A program made the translations under genes and the position numbers. A stretch of 64,000 bases of DNA from Chthoniobacterales bacterium (GTDB lineage: Bacteria > Verrucomicrobiota > Verrucomicrobiia > Chthoniobacterales > UBA10450): positions 248,001-312,000 of the forward strand of contig DATENU010000020.1 of NCBI GenBank assembly GCA_035274845.1, given 5' to 3'. Of this stretch, positions 34,224 to 42,924 are shown in pieces. The notes beneath the pieces were generated by a model that was not told the DNA's origin, searched no databases, and saw only the letters and a list, made by a program, of their open reading frames with translations. How positions within the stretch are numbered: position 1 is the stretch's first letter; every line of letters starts with the position of its first letter.

Positions 34224-34225
34224 AA

Positions 34226-34254
34226 CAGAGGATAGAGAATGGAGGATCGAGGCT
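34226..34254. repeat. GAGGATAGAGAATGGAGGATCGAGG-type degenerate repeat at a gene start
   Basis: This is the second copy of the GGATCGAGG word family. It spans the ATG at 34239 and encodes MEDRG, like the tract at 898-927. Confidence 0.6.
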
Positions 34255-34607
34255 GGCGGCGGCGACTCGCTCACATTGCCATGGGCGTTCTGGTGCTGGT
34301 TGTCTCTCTTGCCGCAACGGCAGCATGTCCGCCGTGGAGAGGAGCGCCGGTTATTATTAAACCATCGGGCGAACGTCTTTGCGGGAAGCATCGCGAGCCC
34401 TTGCGGAAAACCACAGTCTACGGACCTGATCCCGCGATCTGCATCCTGGTCCAGGAAAACAAAGAGGCCGCCAAAGCGCGCGCCTGTTCGCCTAACGCCA
34501 TCTCTTTTGGCGTCAGCCGGACGAAGAGCCAGCTTTACTCACGGGCGGTCGAGACTTCCTATTGTCCGCAGTGCGAGGCTTTCATGCATGCGCAGACGAG
34601 GAAGTAA
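34239..34607 (+). CDS. Small secreted cysteine-rich protein of unknown function
   Basis: The 122-residue product has a signal-like hydrophobic segment (about 12-28) ending in TAACPP. The mature part has cysteines in RLCGKHRE, AICIL, RACSP and YCPQCEAF, which could bind a metal or form disulfides. The N-terminal MEDRGW is encoded by the short repeat, so the real start could be later. I recognise no family. Confidence 0.55.
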   Translation: MEDRGWRRRLAHIAMGVLVLVVSLAATAACPPWRGAPVIIKPSGERLCGKHREPLRKTTVYGPDPAICILVQENKEAAKARACSPNAISFGVSRTKSQLYSRAVETSYCPQCEAFMHAQTRK

Positions 34608-34616
34608 GGTGCGGGG

Positions 34617-35183
34617 TCACCGCTTGCGGCTAATCGGCGCGTGTCGCGGACAGGTGACAAGATGGTCGTTGACCATGCCGGTCGCCTGCATCAACGCGTA
34701 ACAGATTGTCGAACCGACAAACTTGAATCCGCGGCGGAGAAGATCGCGGCTCATCGCGTCGGATTCCGCGGTGCGCGCCGGCACCTGCGCTGGGCGGCGC
34801 CACCGGTTTTGAATCGGTTTACCACCGACGAAACTCCAGAGGTAGGCATCGAAACTTCCGAACTCTTTTCGGACTTTAAGAAATGCGTTCGCGTTCTGAA
34901 TCGCGGCCGCGATCTTGAGGCGGTTGCGGACGATTCCCTCGTCGCCGAGCAGTCTTTTCACCTCACGCGTTCCGTAGCGGGCGATATTCTCGGCGCGAAA
35001 TCCATCAAACGCTTTGCGGTAGTTCTCCCGTTTTTTCAAAATCGTGATCCAGCTCAGTCCTGCCTGCGCGCCCTCCAGGATCAGGAATTCAAACAGGCTT
35101 CGATCGTCATGCAGAGGCACTCCCCATTCTTTGTCGTGATAGCTGATTGCCGGCTCAATCGTGGCCCATGGACAACGAGGCAT
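34617..35183 (-). CDS. tag: DNA-3-methyladenine glycosylase I
   Basis: The 188-residue protein matches Tag in length and motifs. MPRCPW holds the first zinc Cys and YHDKEWGVP the first zinc His. LEGAQAGLSWITILKKRE forms the base-binding pocket with its Trp and Glu. DHLVTCPRH near the C-terminus gives the remaining zinc His and Cys. It removes 3-methyladenine from DNA in base-excision repair. The ATG at 35183 was chosen because MPRCPW is the canonical start. The upstream M48 gene ends 31 bp before, so lemA-M48-tag may be one transcript. Confidence 0.93.
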   Translation of the reverse strand: MPRCPWATIEPAISYHDKEWGVPLHDDRSLFEFLILEGAQAGLSWITILKKRENYRKAFDGFRAENIARYGTREVKRLLGDEGIVRNRLKIAAAIQNANAFLKVRKEFGSFDAYLWSFVGGKPIQNRWRRPAQVPARTAESDAMSRDLLRRGFKFVGSTICYALMQATGMVNDHLVTCPRHAPISRKR

Positions 35184-35214
35184 AGGCAGACGATGCGCGA
35201 ACGCATCGGCGGTT

Positions 35215-37251
35215 TCAAACCACCGCGCCTTGATCCCGCAAAAATGGCGGAACCGGGCAGTCGAGCGCATCGGCCACTGCGCGAAGCAACTCGGCCTCGC
35301 GCGGCTGGATCAGGCGATCGGCGGCAACGGTTTGGGCGCAGGCGTTCAGGACATTCTTTTTGATCTGCGGCACAGCCTGGCTGAAACGCTCCAGGACAGG
35401 ATCGAGATGGGCGAGATCGCATTCGCCCGGCGGCAGCCAGGGTATTTCGGAACGGGCGATTCGGCCTAACGACTCGGCTCCCTGGGCAAAGGCAACGCGC
35501 GCCTGGGCGGGATCGTCCTGGCCGGCGTAGGCCGTGGCTGAGAGGAGCACGCCGCAATCGCGCGCCAGGGGACGCAAGTCGTAGAACTGGATGACCGACC
35601 TGCCGCTGGGAAAGAAGAAGGTCTCGAGATGACGCATTACAATTTTTTGGAGCATGTATTCGAACAAGTTCGTCTCGGCATCGCTCTCCACGAGCATTTT
35701 TACGGCGGCCCGGAACTGTTCGAACTGCGGACGAGAGAGACGGCGCAGAGCGGGAAGGGCGAGGTCCAGCAACGGAATTCTGGCCGGCGCGGGAAGTTGT
35801 TGGATCTCGGGAAAGATTCGAATTGCCGCGTCCTGCATGCCTTCCCAGGTTGCGCGGCTCAGCTCGTCGAGCTGCTTCTCGCGCGCCGCGGGATCTTTCG
35901 CGAGGAGGAACGCGCAGACTAACGCTCCGGCTTCGAGCGGATCGCGGACGGCGGTCCGAAGCGCCGGCGAAATTGTCTGGTGAAGATCGATCGCATATTC
36001 AAGGTGTTCGGTTGTCGGACGGCCAATGTCTGCCACGAGCGCCTGCTGGGTAATAACCGTCGGCGCTGATGCCGGAAGCGGTGGCGGCTTGGCTCCAGGC
36101 GGTGGCGGCGGCCGCATCGGCGGCAGGGGAGGCGGTTGCATCCGCGGTGGCGGTGGGGGCGGCGGTTGGGGTTGCGCGGCGGGTGGCGGAGGCGGCGGTT
36201 GGGGTTGCACTAAAGGCGCAACTCCCGGGAGAGGCGGGGGAGCTGATGGCGCGGCGTCGGGCATCACAACGCTTGGAAAATTTCCGTCGAAGCTCGGGTC
36301 AAGGGCGCGAATTCTTTCGATCAACGGCGGGTGAGTTGCGAATCCAAAAAAATTGCTCTTCAACCCGTTCGCAAAAAACAAGTGACTGGCTTCTTCGGCC
36401 CGAGGCGCCTGCAAGCGAGAGCCTTCCGCAATTCCCCCAATTTTTTTCAATGCATTCGCCAGCCCGCCGGGATTGCGCGTGAATTGCACAGCGGAAGCGT
36501 CTGCCAGGAATTCCCGCTGGCGACTGACCGCGGATTGGATCAGCCGGCCAAAGAGGACGCCGATCCAGCCAATGGCGATGAGCGCCAGACCGAGCAGCGG
36601 CAGAGGATTTTTCTTCCCACGCGTCTGGAGAAGGACGCGGCCGATGACAGTCAGGCAAAGAATTCCGAAGATGAGTCCCATCAGTCGGAGATTGAGCCGC
36701 ATATCGCCATTGAGGAGATGGCTAAACTCGTGCGCGATGACCCCCTGCAGCTCGTCGCGGCTCAGCAGGTTGATGCATCCCCGGGTGACGGCGACCGCGG
36801 CGTCGCTGGCGGAATGTCCGGCGGCGAACGCGTTGATCCCGCTTTCGTTCTCCATTACATAGACCTGCGGAACAGGAACGCCGGAAGCGATCGCCATTTC
36901 TTCGACCACGTTCAGGAGCTTCCGCTCGTTGAAATCGGTTGTGTTGGAATCAACGAGACGGCCGTCCATGAGCTCCGCGACGGCGCGACCGCCGCGCGCC
37001 AGGGCCATCGTCTTCGCGACGCTGCCGATGGAAATGACAGCCAGGGTGCCGAGCGCCGTGCCGAAGAACAGCCCCGGGTTCGCCCAGTTGAAGGTCGTTC
37101 GCCCGGAAGAATTCTTGAGCTCGACGCCGGAGAAAATCAGCGCGACCGCCACGTAAACCGACACGATCAGGAGGACGACGGCGACGGCAAAATAAAATAC
37201 CAGGAACTTGGTATTGCGACGGGCCTTGTCCTGGCGCTCGAAAAAGTCCAC
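35215..37251 (-). CDS. M48 (HtpX-like) membrane metallopeptidase with proline-rich linker and helical C-terminal domain
   Basis: The 678-residue protein has two N-terminal membrane helices (about 16-40 and 60-80) and the HtpX-type site HEFSHLLNGD (His174, His178) with Glu247 in REFLADASA as the third ligand. Another helix pair lies between them. A long proline-rich linker (about 335-400) joins a helical C-terminal region (about 405-678) ending in a TerB-like stretch (RLIQPREAELLRAVADAL). HtpX itself is about 290 residues, so the second half is extra. The start is GTG 37251 with GGAG nearby. It lies 24 bp after lemA. Confidence 0.88.
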   Translation of the reverse strand: MDFFERQDKARRNTKFLVFYFAVAVVLLIVSVYVAVALIFSGVELKNSSGRTTFNWANPGLFFGTALGTLAVISIGSVAKTMALARGGRAVAELMDGRLVDSNTTDFNERKLLNVVEEMAIASGVPVPQVYVMENESGINAFAAGHSASDAAVAVTRGCINLLSRDELQGVIAHEFSHLLNGDMRLNLRLMGLIFGILCLTVIGRVLLQTRGKKNPLPLLGLALIAIGWIGVLFGRLIQSAVSRQREFLADASAVQFTRNPGGLANALKKIGGIAEGSRLQAPRAEEASHLFFANGLKSNFFGFATHPPLIERIRALDPSFDGNFPSVVMPDAAPSAPPPLPGVAPLVQPQPPPPPPAAQPQPPPPPPPRMQPPPLPPMRPPPPPGAKPPPLPASAPTVITQQALVADIGRPTTEHLEYAIDLHQTISPALRTAVRDPLEAGALVCAFLLAKDPAAREKQLDELSRATWEGMQDAAIRIFPEIQQLPAPARIPLLDLALPALRRLSRPQFEQFRAAVKMLVESDAETNLFEYMLQKIVMRHLETFFFPSGRSVIQFYDLRPLARDCGVLLSATAYAGQDDPAQARVAFAQGAESLGRIARSEIPWLPPGECDLAHLDPVLERFSQAVPQIKKNVLNACAQTVAADRLIQPREAELLRAVADALDCPVPPFLRDQGAVV

Positions 37252-37275
37252 CCGCTCCGGATTATCTGCGAAGAC

Positions 37276-37869
37276 CTAGAACGCGACCTTGGGAGCTTCC
37301 TTTTGTTCCGGGTTTTCGATGACGAAAGGTTCGGCCGGGGCAAAATTGAACGTGTTCGCGATGATATTAGTGGGAAAAACTTCGCGGCGCGTGTTGTAAG
37401 CCATCACCGAATCGTTGTAAGCCTGGCGCGCGAAGGAGACTTTGTTTTCAGTGGAGGTCAATTCCTCCATCAAGTTCAGCATGGTCGTATTGGCCTTGAG
37501 ATCGGGGTAGGACTCGGCCAGGGCAAACAACCGGCCGAGGACGCCGGACAATCCCGATTCCGCGGAAGAGAGCTGTTTCATCGCGGCCGCGTCGCCCGGG
37601 TTCTGCGCGGCGGCGGTATTGGCGGTAGCGGCCGCGTTCCGGGCCGCGATCACCGCTTCGAGAGTGCCGCGCTCGTGCTGGAGATAGCCCTTGGCCGTTT
37701 CGACCAGGTTCGGAATAAGGTCGTAGCGTCGCTTGAGCTGAACATCGATCTGCGAGTAGGCGTTCTTGTAACGATTCCGCAACGCGACCAGTGAGTTGTA
37801 GGCGCCGACGACGAAAACCACGAGAACAACCGCGATCAGCACGAAGAAGCCGCAAGAAAGCAAGAGCAT
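37276..37869 (-). CDS. lemA: LemA family membrane protein
   Basis: The 197-residue protein has one N-terminal membrane helix (about 4-24) and the LemA signature NRYKNAYSQIDVQLKRRYDL, then LIPNLVETAKGYLQHE, LSSAESGLSGVLGRLFALAE and NDSVMAYNTRREVFPTNIIA. LemA proteins commonly pair with M48 proteases, as here. They may help membrane quality control. A strong ribosome-binding site (AGGAGAAAGG) precedes the ATG at 37869. Confidence 0.93.
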   Translation of the reverse strand: MLLLSCGFFVLIAVVLVVFVVGAYNSLVALRNRYKNAYSQIDVQLKRRYDLIPNLVETAKGYLQHERGTLEAVIAARNAAATANTAAAQNPGDAAAMKQLSSAESGLSGVLGRLFALAESYPDLKANTTMLNLMEELTSTENKVSFARQAYNDSVMAYNTRREVFPTNIIANTFNFAPAEPFVIENPEQKEAPKVAF

Positions 37870-37941
37870 CCGATTACCTTTCTCCTAGAATGGTGCACTG
37901 GTAGACCAAAGCGGAACGACAGGCAATCACAAGATTGCGGC

Positions 37942-37976
37942 AAAGCAAAAGGGCGCGGCCTTAACGACCGCGCCCT
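37942..37976 (-). terminator. Rho-independent terminator of the HAF-repeat gene
   Basis: On the minus strand a perfect 9-bp GC-rich stem (AGGGCGCGG / CCGCGCCCT) with a 9-base loop is followed by TTTTGCTTT. It lies about 35 bp beyond the stop of the gene at 38011-39165. Confidence 0.8.
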
Positions 37977-38010
37977 CGCACCATGCCTACAGAAAATCGA
38001 GTGTTCCTGC

Positions 38011-39165
38011 TTAGTCGACCAGCGTCGAAGCGAGCACAGGGGATTCTACGCCGCCGGATGGCACGGGGGTCAACAGGACGGCATGGTAAGCGCCAACCGA
38101 ATTGACGAAGGCTACTGCGGCGATCTGGCCTTTATCGTTGATCGCCGTGGCACGATCGAGGCGGTATTCTTTGGCCGCTTCGCCGATTAGGTCGTTCAGA
38201 TTGCTCATCGCGCCGTTTTGGGAGACGAAGGCTACCGACCAGGGTCCGCGAGTCGCGTCAATGATTCCCCGTGTGTCGGACGGAAGATAAGTGTAACCAA
38301 CAACTGCGTCGGTTGAATTGATTCCCAAGGCATAGCTGTAGTCCAGATCTCGGGAACTGCCGGCCAGGGTGCCGAGGTCGCGCATGGCTCTGCCATCGTA
38401 TAGGAAAGCATGAATTCCTTGCCCTTTTGAGTCGATTGTTGAATAGCCGACCACGTGGCCCTTTTCATTGATGGCCATGCCATAACTGAAGTCACCGCCG
38501 AGCGTTCCGAGGTCGCGCATTCCGGTTTTGGTGCTCCAGACAAACGCGTGGGTGGCTCCTGTGTCGCTCTTGAGCTGAGAATTTCCGGTCACTGCTCCGC
38601 CGTCATTGATTGCCCACGCCTGCGCGAAGGCTCCGCCGAGCGTGCCAAGATCGGTCATGCCGGTGCGAGACGACGTGCTGGTAATGAAGGCGCGGCCTGA
38701 GCTGATGTCCGAGCTTTCGCTGGCAATCCCAACTACCTGGTTAAAGGAGTTGATGTCATTGCCTCGGCTATACGGGCGGCCTTTGAGCGAGCCCAGGTCG
38801 GTGGCCGTTCCATTGCTGAAAACGGCGGCGTGCGGGATGTCCATGCCGAAAGTCGAATCACCGACGACCAGACCGGAGTCATTGATTCCGAAGCCGTGAC
38901 TGATTCCTTTCGAATACTTGGCGACATCCTCCATTTTTTCCTTCGCGGTTTCGGTATAGCGAAAAGCGGAGGTTCCCGAAGTGCCCGCGACCTGAGCGTT
39001 GGCATTGATCGCGGCCGGTTCGCTATGCTCCTGGTCGGGGAGAACCCCGAGGTCGGTGACGTTGTAAGTTTGCGCCTCGGCGCTCAAAACCCCAAACGCG
39101 CAGGACGCGGCCAGGGTGAGTGCCAGAAGGCGATGTGAAGTGTTTGAGTGGATAGGTAGTTTCAT
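38011..39165 (-). CDS. Secreted HAF-repeat protein
   Basis: The 384-residue protein has a signal peptide (about 1-32, ending AEAQ). Repeated units of about 45-60 residues follow, marked by DLGTLGG, A(W/M)AIN and HAF(V/L)(W/Y): DLGTLGGAFAQAWAIND and DLGTLGGDFSYGMAINE are the clearest. This is the extracellular HAF repeat family, probably a beta-propeller-like surface or secreted protein of unknown function. ATG 39165 was chosen for its signal peptide; the longer frame has none. Confidence 0.87.
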   Translation of the reverse strand: MKLPIHSNTSHRLLALTLAASCAFGVLSAEAQTYNVTDLGVLPDQEHSEPAAINANAQVAGTSGTSAFRYTETAKEKMEDVAKYSKGISHGFGINDSGLVVGDSTFGMDIPHAAVFSNGTATDLGSLKGRPYSRGNDINSFNQVVGIASESSDISSGRAFITSTSSRTGMTDLGTLGGAFAQAWAINDGGAVTGNSQLKSDTGATHAFVWSTKTGMRDLGTLGGDFSYGMAINEKGHVVGYSTIDSKGQGIHAFLYDGRAMRDLGTLAGSSRDLDYSYALGINSTDAVVGYTYLPSDTRGIIDATRGPWSVAFVSQNGAMSNLNDLIGEAAKEYRLDRATAINDKGQIAAVAFVNSVGAYHAVLLTPVPSGGVESPVLASTLVD

Positions 39166-39236
39166 GGGGGAAGAGATACGGGCGCTACAAAACCCGCGCC
39201 AATCGGGAAAAGTAAACCGACTGTTACCTTCGTCTT

Positions 39237-40070
39237 TTACGAGGGAAAAACGCTCGCTGAAGGCAACGAAATTTCCGCCAAGTTGGTCTTGGTTCGACTC
39301 CGCACGAGCGCGGTGAGACCAACACCGAGCCACAGGACCGCGTAAACATACCACAGAAGAATGAGCGTCGGGCCCGAGAACAGCGGGAAGATTAACCCGG
39401 CGCCGACCGCGTTAATGGTGGCGTGAAACAACATCGCGAGCAGCACGCTGCCTTTGGTGTGATTGAAAAGCCAGGTCAGCATGAACGTTCCGCCGAAGAC
39501 CGAGATAAGAAACGCGGGGACGATTGGTCCGGGAAACTCGTGGCCAACCAACGGCAAATGCCAGACCGCCCACAGGAGAGCGAGAATCAGGCTTGCCCTC
39601 AGCGCTGAGTGTTTGCGTAGCAATTCCGGCAGAGCGAAGCCGCGCCAGCCCGGTTCTTCGCCCAGCCCGATGAAGAGCAGGATGAAAAGAAACCGGTCTG
39701 GCAGTTCGCGAATTTTCTCCGCGGACAGATTCGCAACCGGGCTGTGAGGCAGAAAGCAAAAGGTAATCCCAACCGCGGCCACACAAATCGCGAGCGGCAC
39801 GAGGAAGACGATGCCGTACCATTTCAGGCCGACGCGCCAACGCACGATACGGCTGAAATATTCACGGAGTCCGGGCCGGCCATACGCGACGGCCGTAATG
39901 ACAATTCCAGCGACGAGCGGCCCGAGAGGATTGGGCCCGGTGTTGCGACCGCGAGCCAGGGCAATGATCCAAGGATACCAGGAGAGGAGATAAGCGAGCG
40001 TGAAGAACGCCGATAGCTTGTGGCGATTGAGGAAGGCTTTCACTTTGTGGATGTGATGCGGCCAGCGCAT
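39237..40070 (-). CDS. CPBP-family intramembrane metalloprotease
   Basis: The 277-residue protein has about eight membrane helices and the CPBP (CAAX protease/Abi) motifs: GLGEEPGWRGF (Glu138-Glu139, Arg143), AVWHLPLV (His171) and the late MLFHATINA. These form the glutamate/histidine active site of the Rce1-like fold. Bacterial members serve in bacteriocin self-immunity, protein processing or unknown roles; the neighbours give no hint. Confidence 0.9.
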   Translation of the reverse strand: MRWPHHIHKVKAFLNRHKLSAFFTLAYLLSWYPWIIALARGRNTGPNPLGPLVAGIVITAVAYGRPGLREYFSRIVRWRVGLKWYGIVFLVPLAICVAAVGITFCFLPHSPVANLSAEKIRELPDRFLFILLFIGLGEEPGWRGFALPELLRKHSALRASLILALLWAVWHLPLVGHEFPGPIVPAFLISVFGGTFMLTWLFNHTKGSVLLAMLFHATINAVGAGLIFPLFSGPTLILLWYVYAVLWLGVGLTALVRSRTKTNLAEISLPSASVFPS

Positions 40071-40424
40071 TCGCTGGATTCAACAAATTGGTTTTGAGTC
40101 ATAATACTGCGCCGCGGCGGGGAACAGATGCTCGCTCGCGAATTACGTGATGTGCGCAGTGATGCGGGGAGCCGAATCAACGCGAATGAAACGCGCTTTC
40201 AGCGCTTGCGATCGGGGACCGCGGATTATCCTGGGGCGTCGCCCCAGGCTTTAAATGAGGAGCGCCGTTGGCGCTGCCTTTGCGCCAGCGGCGCAAATCA
40301 AATCAGCCTGGGGCGTCGCCCCAGGACATGAATGGCAAGAAATCCTAGCGCTGAAAGCGCGATTCAACTCCTGGGGTGCGCCGCCTAATCAGCAGCCAAC
40401 TGCTCGCCGGGACAAGCAGGGGAA
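40071..40424. repeat. Gene-free region with a diverged copy of the palindromic repeat family
   Basis: These 354 bp carry CGCTTTCAGCGCTT at about 40193, then CCTGGGGCGTCGCCCCAGG at 40230-40248 and again at 40307-40325, with GCGCCGTTGGCGC and TGCGCCAGCGGCGCA between, and AGCGCTGAAAGCGCG near 40346. It is related to the 186-bp elements but rearranged. No gene is seen. Confidence 0.8.
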
Positions 40425-40898
40425 TTACTTGCTGTCGACCGTGTGAAGCTTGATCTGGATCTCGGATTTCAAAGTCCGGTGGACGGGACATTTCCCGGCG
40501 ATCTCCATCAGCTTCGCATGTTGCTCAGAGGTGAGGGGACCGGTCAGCTCGACGGCGACGTCGATCCGGTCGAGCAGGCCCTCTTTCGTTTCGCAATCAT
40601 CGCAGTCCTTCGCGTGAATGCGGGAATGGCGCAGAGAGACGGTGATATTTTCGAGTGGCAATCGCCTCTTTCGCGCGTACAAACCGACGGTCATCGACGT
40701 GCAAACGCCCAAGCCGATCAGGAGGTAATCATACGGCCCGGGAGCGGCATCGCCGCCACCGTCGCTGACCGGTTCATCCGCCTGCAAATGGTGCCGGCCG
40801 GTGACGACTTCCTGGAGAAATTCGCGCGCATTCCCGCGGACGACGACGTCCGGAGGCTGCGTGGCTGGTTCTGTGGCAGGCGAGGTATTTGTGTCCAT
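40425..40898 (-). CDS. OsmC family protein
   Basis: The 157-residue protein has the OsmC-like fold with its two reactive cysteines, in LLIGLGVCTSMTVGLYARKR and IAGKCPVHRTLKSEI. These reduce organic hydroperoxides in the OsmC/Ohr group. The KDCDDCETKEGLLDRI region fits the YhfA-like subgroup. The N-terminal 20 residues are low complexity (TSPATEPATQPP). No signal peptide is present. Confidence 0.88.
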   Translation of the reverse strand: MDTNTSPATEPATQPPDVVVRGNAREFLQEVVTGRHHLQADEPVSDGGGDAAPGPYDYLLIGLGVCTSMTVGLYARKRRLPLENITVSLRHSRIHAKDCDDCETKEGLLDRIDVAVELTGPLTSEQHAKLMEIAGKCPVHRTLKSEIQIKLHTVDSK

Positions 40899-40991
40899 GG
40901 CGCAAGGATACCGGAGAGCGGCGCGGTCGGAAGTCTGAAAGCGAATGAAAGAGTTTTGCCATTCGCTGGGCCGGGGCGTTAAGGTGGGTTC

Positions 40992-41648
40992 ATGAAATCA
41001 TTCCTCTTTGCCATTTGCCTGGCATCCGCCGGGATCTCATCTCTGCTCGGCCAGACTTCTCCCACTCCAGCCTCCAAAGCGCCTGCCCAGGAAACAGCCA
41101 CCCTGACGCCGGAAGAACGGACGCGCGCGATCGAATATCTGAAGCAGACCAAAAAAGATTTCCTTGCTTCCATCGATGGTGTTTCGGACGCGCAATGGAG
41201 GTTTAAGGCCGCGCCCGACCGTTGGTCGATCGCCGAGACCGCGGAGCATATCGCCGTCGCTGAGCAAACGATCTGGGAGCTGGTTACCGGAAAAATCATG
41301 AAGTCACCGGCCGCGCCGGAAAAGAAAGCCGAGGTGAAGGGCAAGGAAGAGATTATTTTTACCAAGATTCCTGATCGATCGCGAAAGGCACAGGCCCCGG
41401 AGCAGTTGAAACCAACGGGGCGATGGGCGACTCGCGCCGCGCTCACGAAGGAGTTTGAATCGACCCGGGAGAAGGAAATCGCTTACGTCACCGAAACAAA
41501 GGAAGACTTGCGAAGCCATTTCGAGGACCATCCGGCCGTTAAGACGATGGACGCCTGGCAATGGCTTCTCTTTAACGGCGCCCATTGCAAGCGGCACACC
41601 GCCCAGATTCTCGAAGTGAAGGCAGATCCGAACTACCCGAAGAGCTAA
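40992..41648 (+). CDS. Exported DinB-like four-helix protein
   Basis: The 218-residue protein has a signal peptide (about 1-20, ending LLGQ) and a DinB-superfamily bundle. One metal histidine is in WSIAETAEHIAVAEQ, and the other two in FNGAHCKRHTAQI. DinB-fold proteins are usually thiol-dependent transferases or of unknown role, and an exported version is unusual. The next gene's GTG starts one base after its stop, which implies coupling. Confidence 0.83.
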   Translation: MKSFLFAICLASAGISSLLGQTSPTPASKAPAQETATLTPEERTRAIEYLKQTKKDFLASIDGVSDAQWRFKAAPDRWSIAETAEHIAVAEQTIWELVTGKIMKSPAAPEKKAEVKGKEEIIFTKIPDRSRKAQAPEQLKPTGRWATRAALTKEFESTREKEIAYVTETKEDLRSHFEDHPAVKTMDAWQWLLFNGAHCKRHTAQILEVKADPNYPKS

Positions 41649-41649
41649 C

Positions 41650-42324
41650 GTGGCGGATACACTTTCATTGATCGTCGAGCGCGATCGCATCCCATCGCCG
41701 GGGAACACGCCGCAGGCCCTGGCCTGGCACCAGGGTGAGCTTTGGCTGGGGTCGCGTGATCTCCAGCGAATTTATCGAATGGATCGACCAAACGGACGCG
41801 TGCTCGAGGAAATCGAAGCGCCGGGAATTCCCTGGGCGGCGGTCTCGGTCGGAGATTCGCTCTATTTCACGCTGGGTGAAGGCGCCGAGGACGATCGCTA
41901 TCTTCGGCGCTACGTTCCGGGGAGAGGATTTTCAGACGACGAACGCATCGCCTGTCCTGACTTCACGGGCTCCTATCTTAGCTACGATGGGAACGATCTT
42001 TATTTGAGCCAGTGGTACAAGAACCGGATCCTGAAGCTGGACGCGAAAGGGGGCATCGTTGGTGAGATCGCGGTCGGTGCCGAGATCAGCGGTCACACTT
42101 TTGTAAACGGTTCGATCTACGTCCTGGAAGGGACCGAGCAGAACGGCGGCGATTGGCGGCTGGCGCGCCTCGATTCGGTCGAAGCGAACCCCCGGGTGGA
42201 GGAACTCGCTCGCGTCCCGTTTCAATGCCGATCGCTGGGGTTCGATGGAGAAAAACTTTGGACGAACCATCGGGAAGCAGATCAAACGGTCAGCTTCGCC
42301 ATGCCGTCGCCAAATGGCGGATGA
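41650..42324 (+). CDS. Beta-propeller-like protein of unknown function
   Basis: The 224-residue protein starts at GTG 41650. It has repeating blades such as PQALAWHQGELWLGSRDLQRIYRMD, GDSLYFTLG, GNDLYLSQWYKNRILKLDAKG and GSIYVLEG, which suggest a five- or six-bladed propeller of the SMP-30/YncE kind. No signal peptide is seen and no catalytic residues can be named. It is coupled to both neighbours. Confidence 0.72.
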   Translation: MADTLSLIVERDRIPSPGNTPQALAWHQGELWLGSRDLQRIYRMDRPNGRVLEEIEAPGIPWAAVSVGDSLYFTLGEGAEDDRYLRRYVPGRGFSDDERIACPDFTGSYLSYDGNDLYLSQWYKNRILKLDAKGGIVGEIAVGAEISGHTFVNGSIYVLEGTEQNGGDWRLARLDSVEANPRVEELARVPFQCRSLGFDGEKLWTNHREADQTVSFAMPSPNGG

Positions 42325-42356
42325 AAACGTCCCCGCGCCGGAGTAAGAATCTGGCG

Positions 42357-42908
42357 ATGCGTAAAGTAACGTTCGGCGGCGCTTGTAGTCTCGATGGTTT
42401 TTTTGCGCGGGAAGACGACTCCGTCGACTGGCTGATGTGGTCGGACGAAGCCGCCGAGATCATGGAGGATTTCTGGACGACCATCGACACGATGGTCATG
42501 GGCCGGAAAACCTATTTGGCCGGACTAAAATTAACGAAAGGGAAAGCCAATCCCTATCCGGGGATCAAATGTTACGTTTTCTCGCGGACGCTGAAGCCGC
42601 AAAAGAACGGGCCGGAGATTGTCGCGACGGACGCGGTCGCATTCATGCGCAAGCTGCGACGACAGGCGGGGAAGGGCATTTGTGTGATGGGAGGCGGCGA
42701 ACTGGCGCGACCACTTCTCGAAGCCGGAGTCATCGACGAGATCGGCTTCAACATTCAGCCCATCCTGCTCGGCTCAGGCATTCCGCTTTTTCACCGGATG
42801 AAACGCCAGATTGATCTGGAGCTGGTCGAGTGCAAGCCGTTCAAGAACGGCTGCGTTTACGTTTTGTACCGAGTGAAAGGTTCAAAACCGAAACGCAGCA
42901 AGAAGTAG
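42357..42908 (+). CDS. Dihydrofolate-reductase-family (RibD C-terminal-like) protein
   Basis: The 183-residue protein begins RKVTFGGACSLDGFFARED, the typical start of this family. It has VDWLMWSDEAAEIM, TMVMGRKTYLAGL and the nucleotide-site CVMGGGELARPLLEAGVIDEIG. It is an NADPH-type reductase fold; true folate reduction is not expected. An in-frame ATG at 42321 overlaps the upstream stop (ATGA) and would add 12 basic residues, so the true start is undecided. Confidence 0.85.
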   Translation: MRKVTFGGACSLDGFFAREDDSVDWLMWSDEAAEIMEDFWTTIDTMVMGRKTYLAGLKLTKGKANPYPGIKCYVFSRTLKPQKNGPEIVATDAVAFMRKLRRQAGKGICVMGGGELARPLLEAGVIDEIGFNIQPILLGSGIPLFHRMKRQIDLELVECKPFKNGCVYVLYRVKGSKPKRSKK

Positions 42909-42924
42909 AGGAATCTCCAGGGCT

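Noticed and set aside
36331-37794. Long plus-strand open frame of 487 codons
   Set aside because: It is antisense to the well-supported M48 and lemA genes and encodes low-complexity sequence with no domain; it arises from high GC content.
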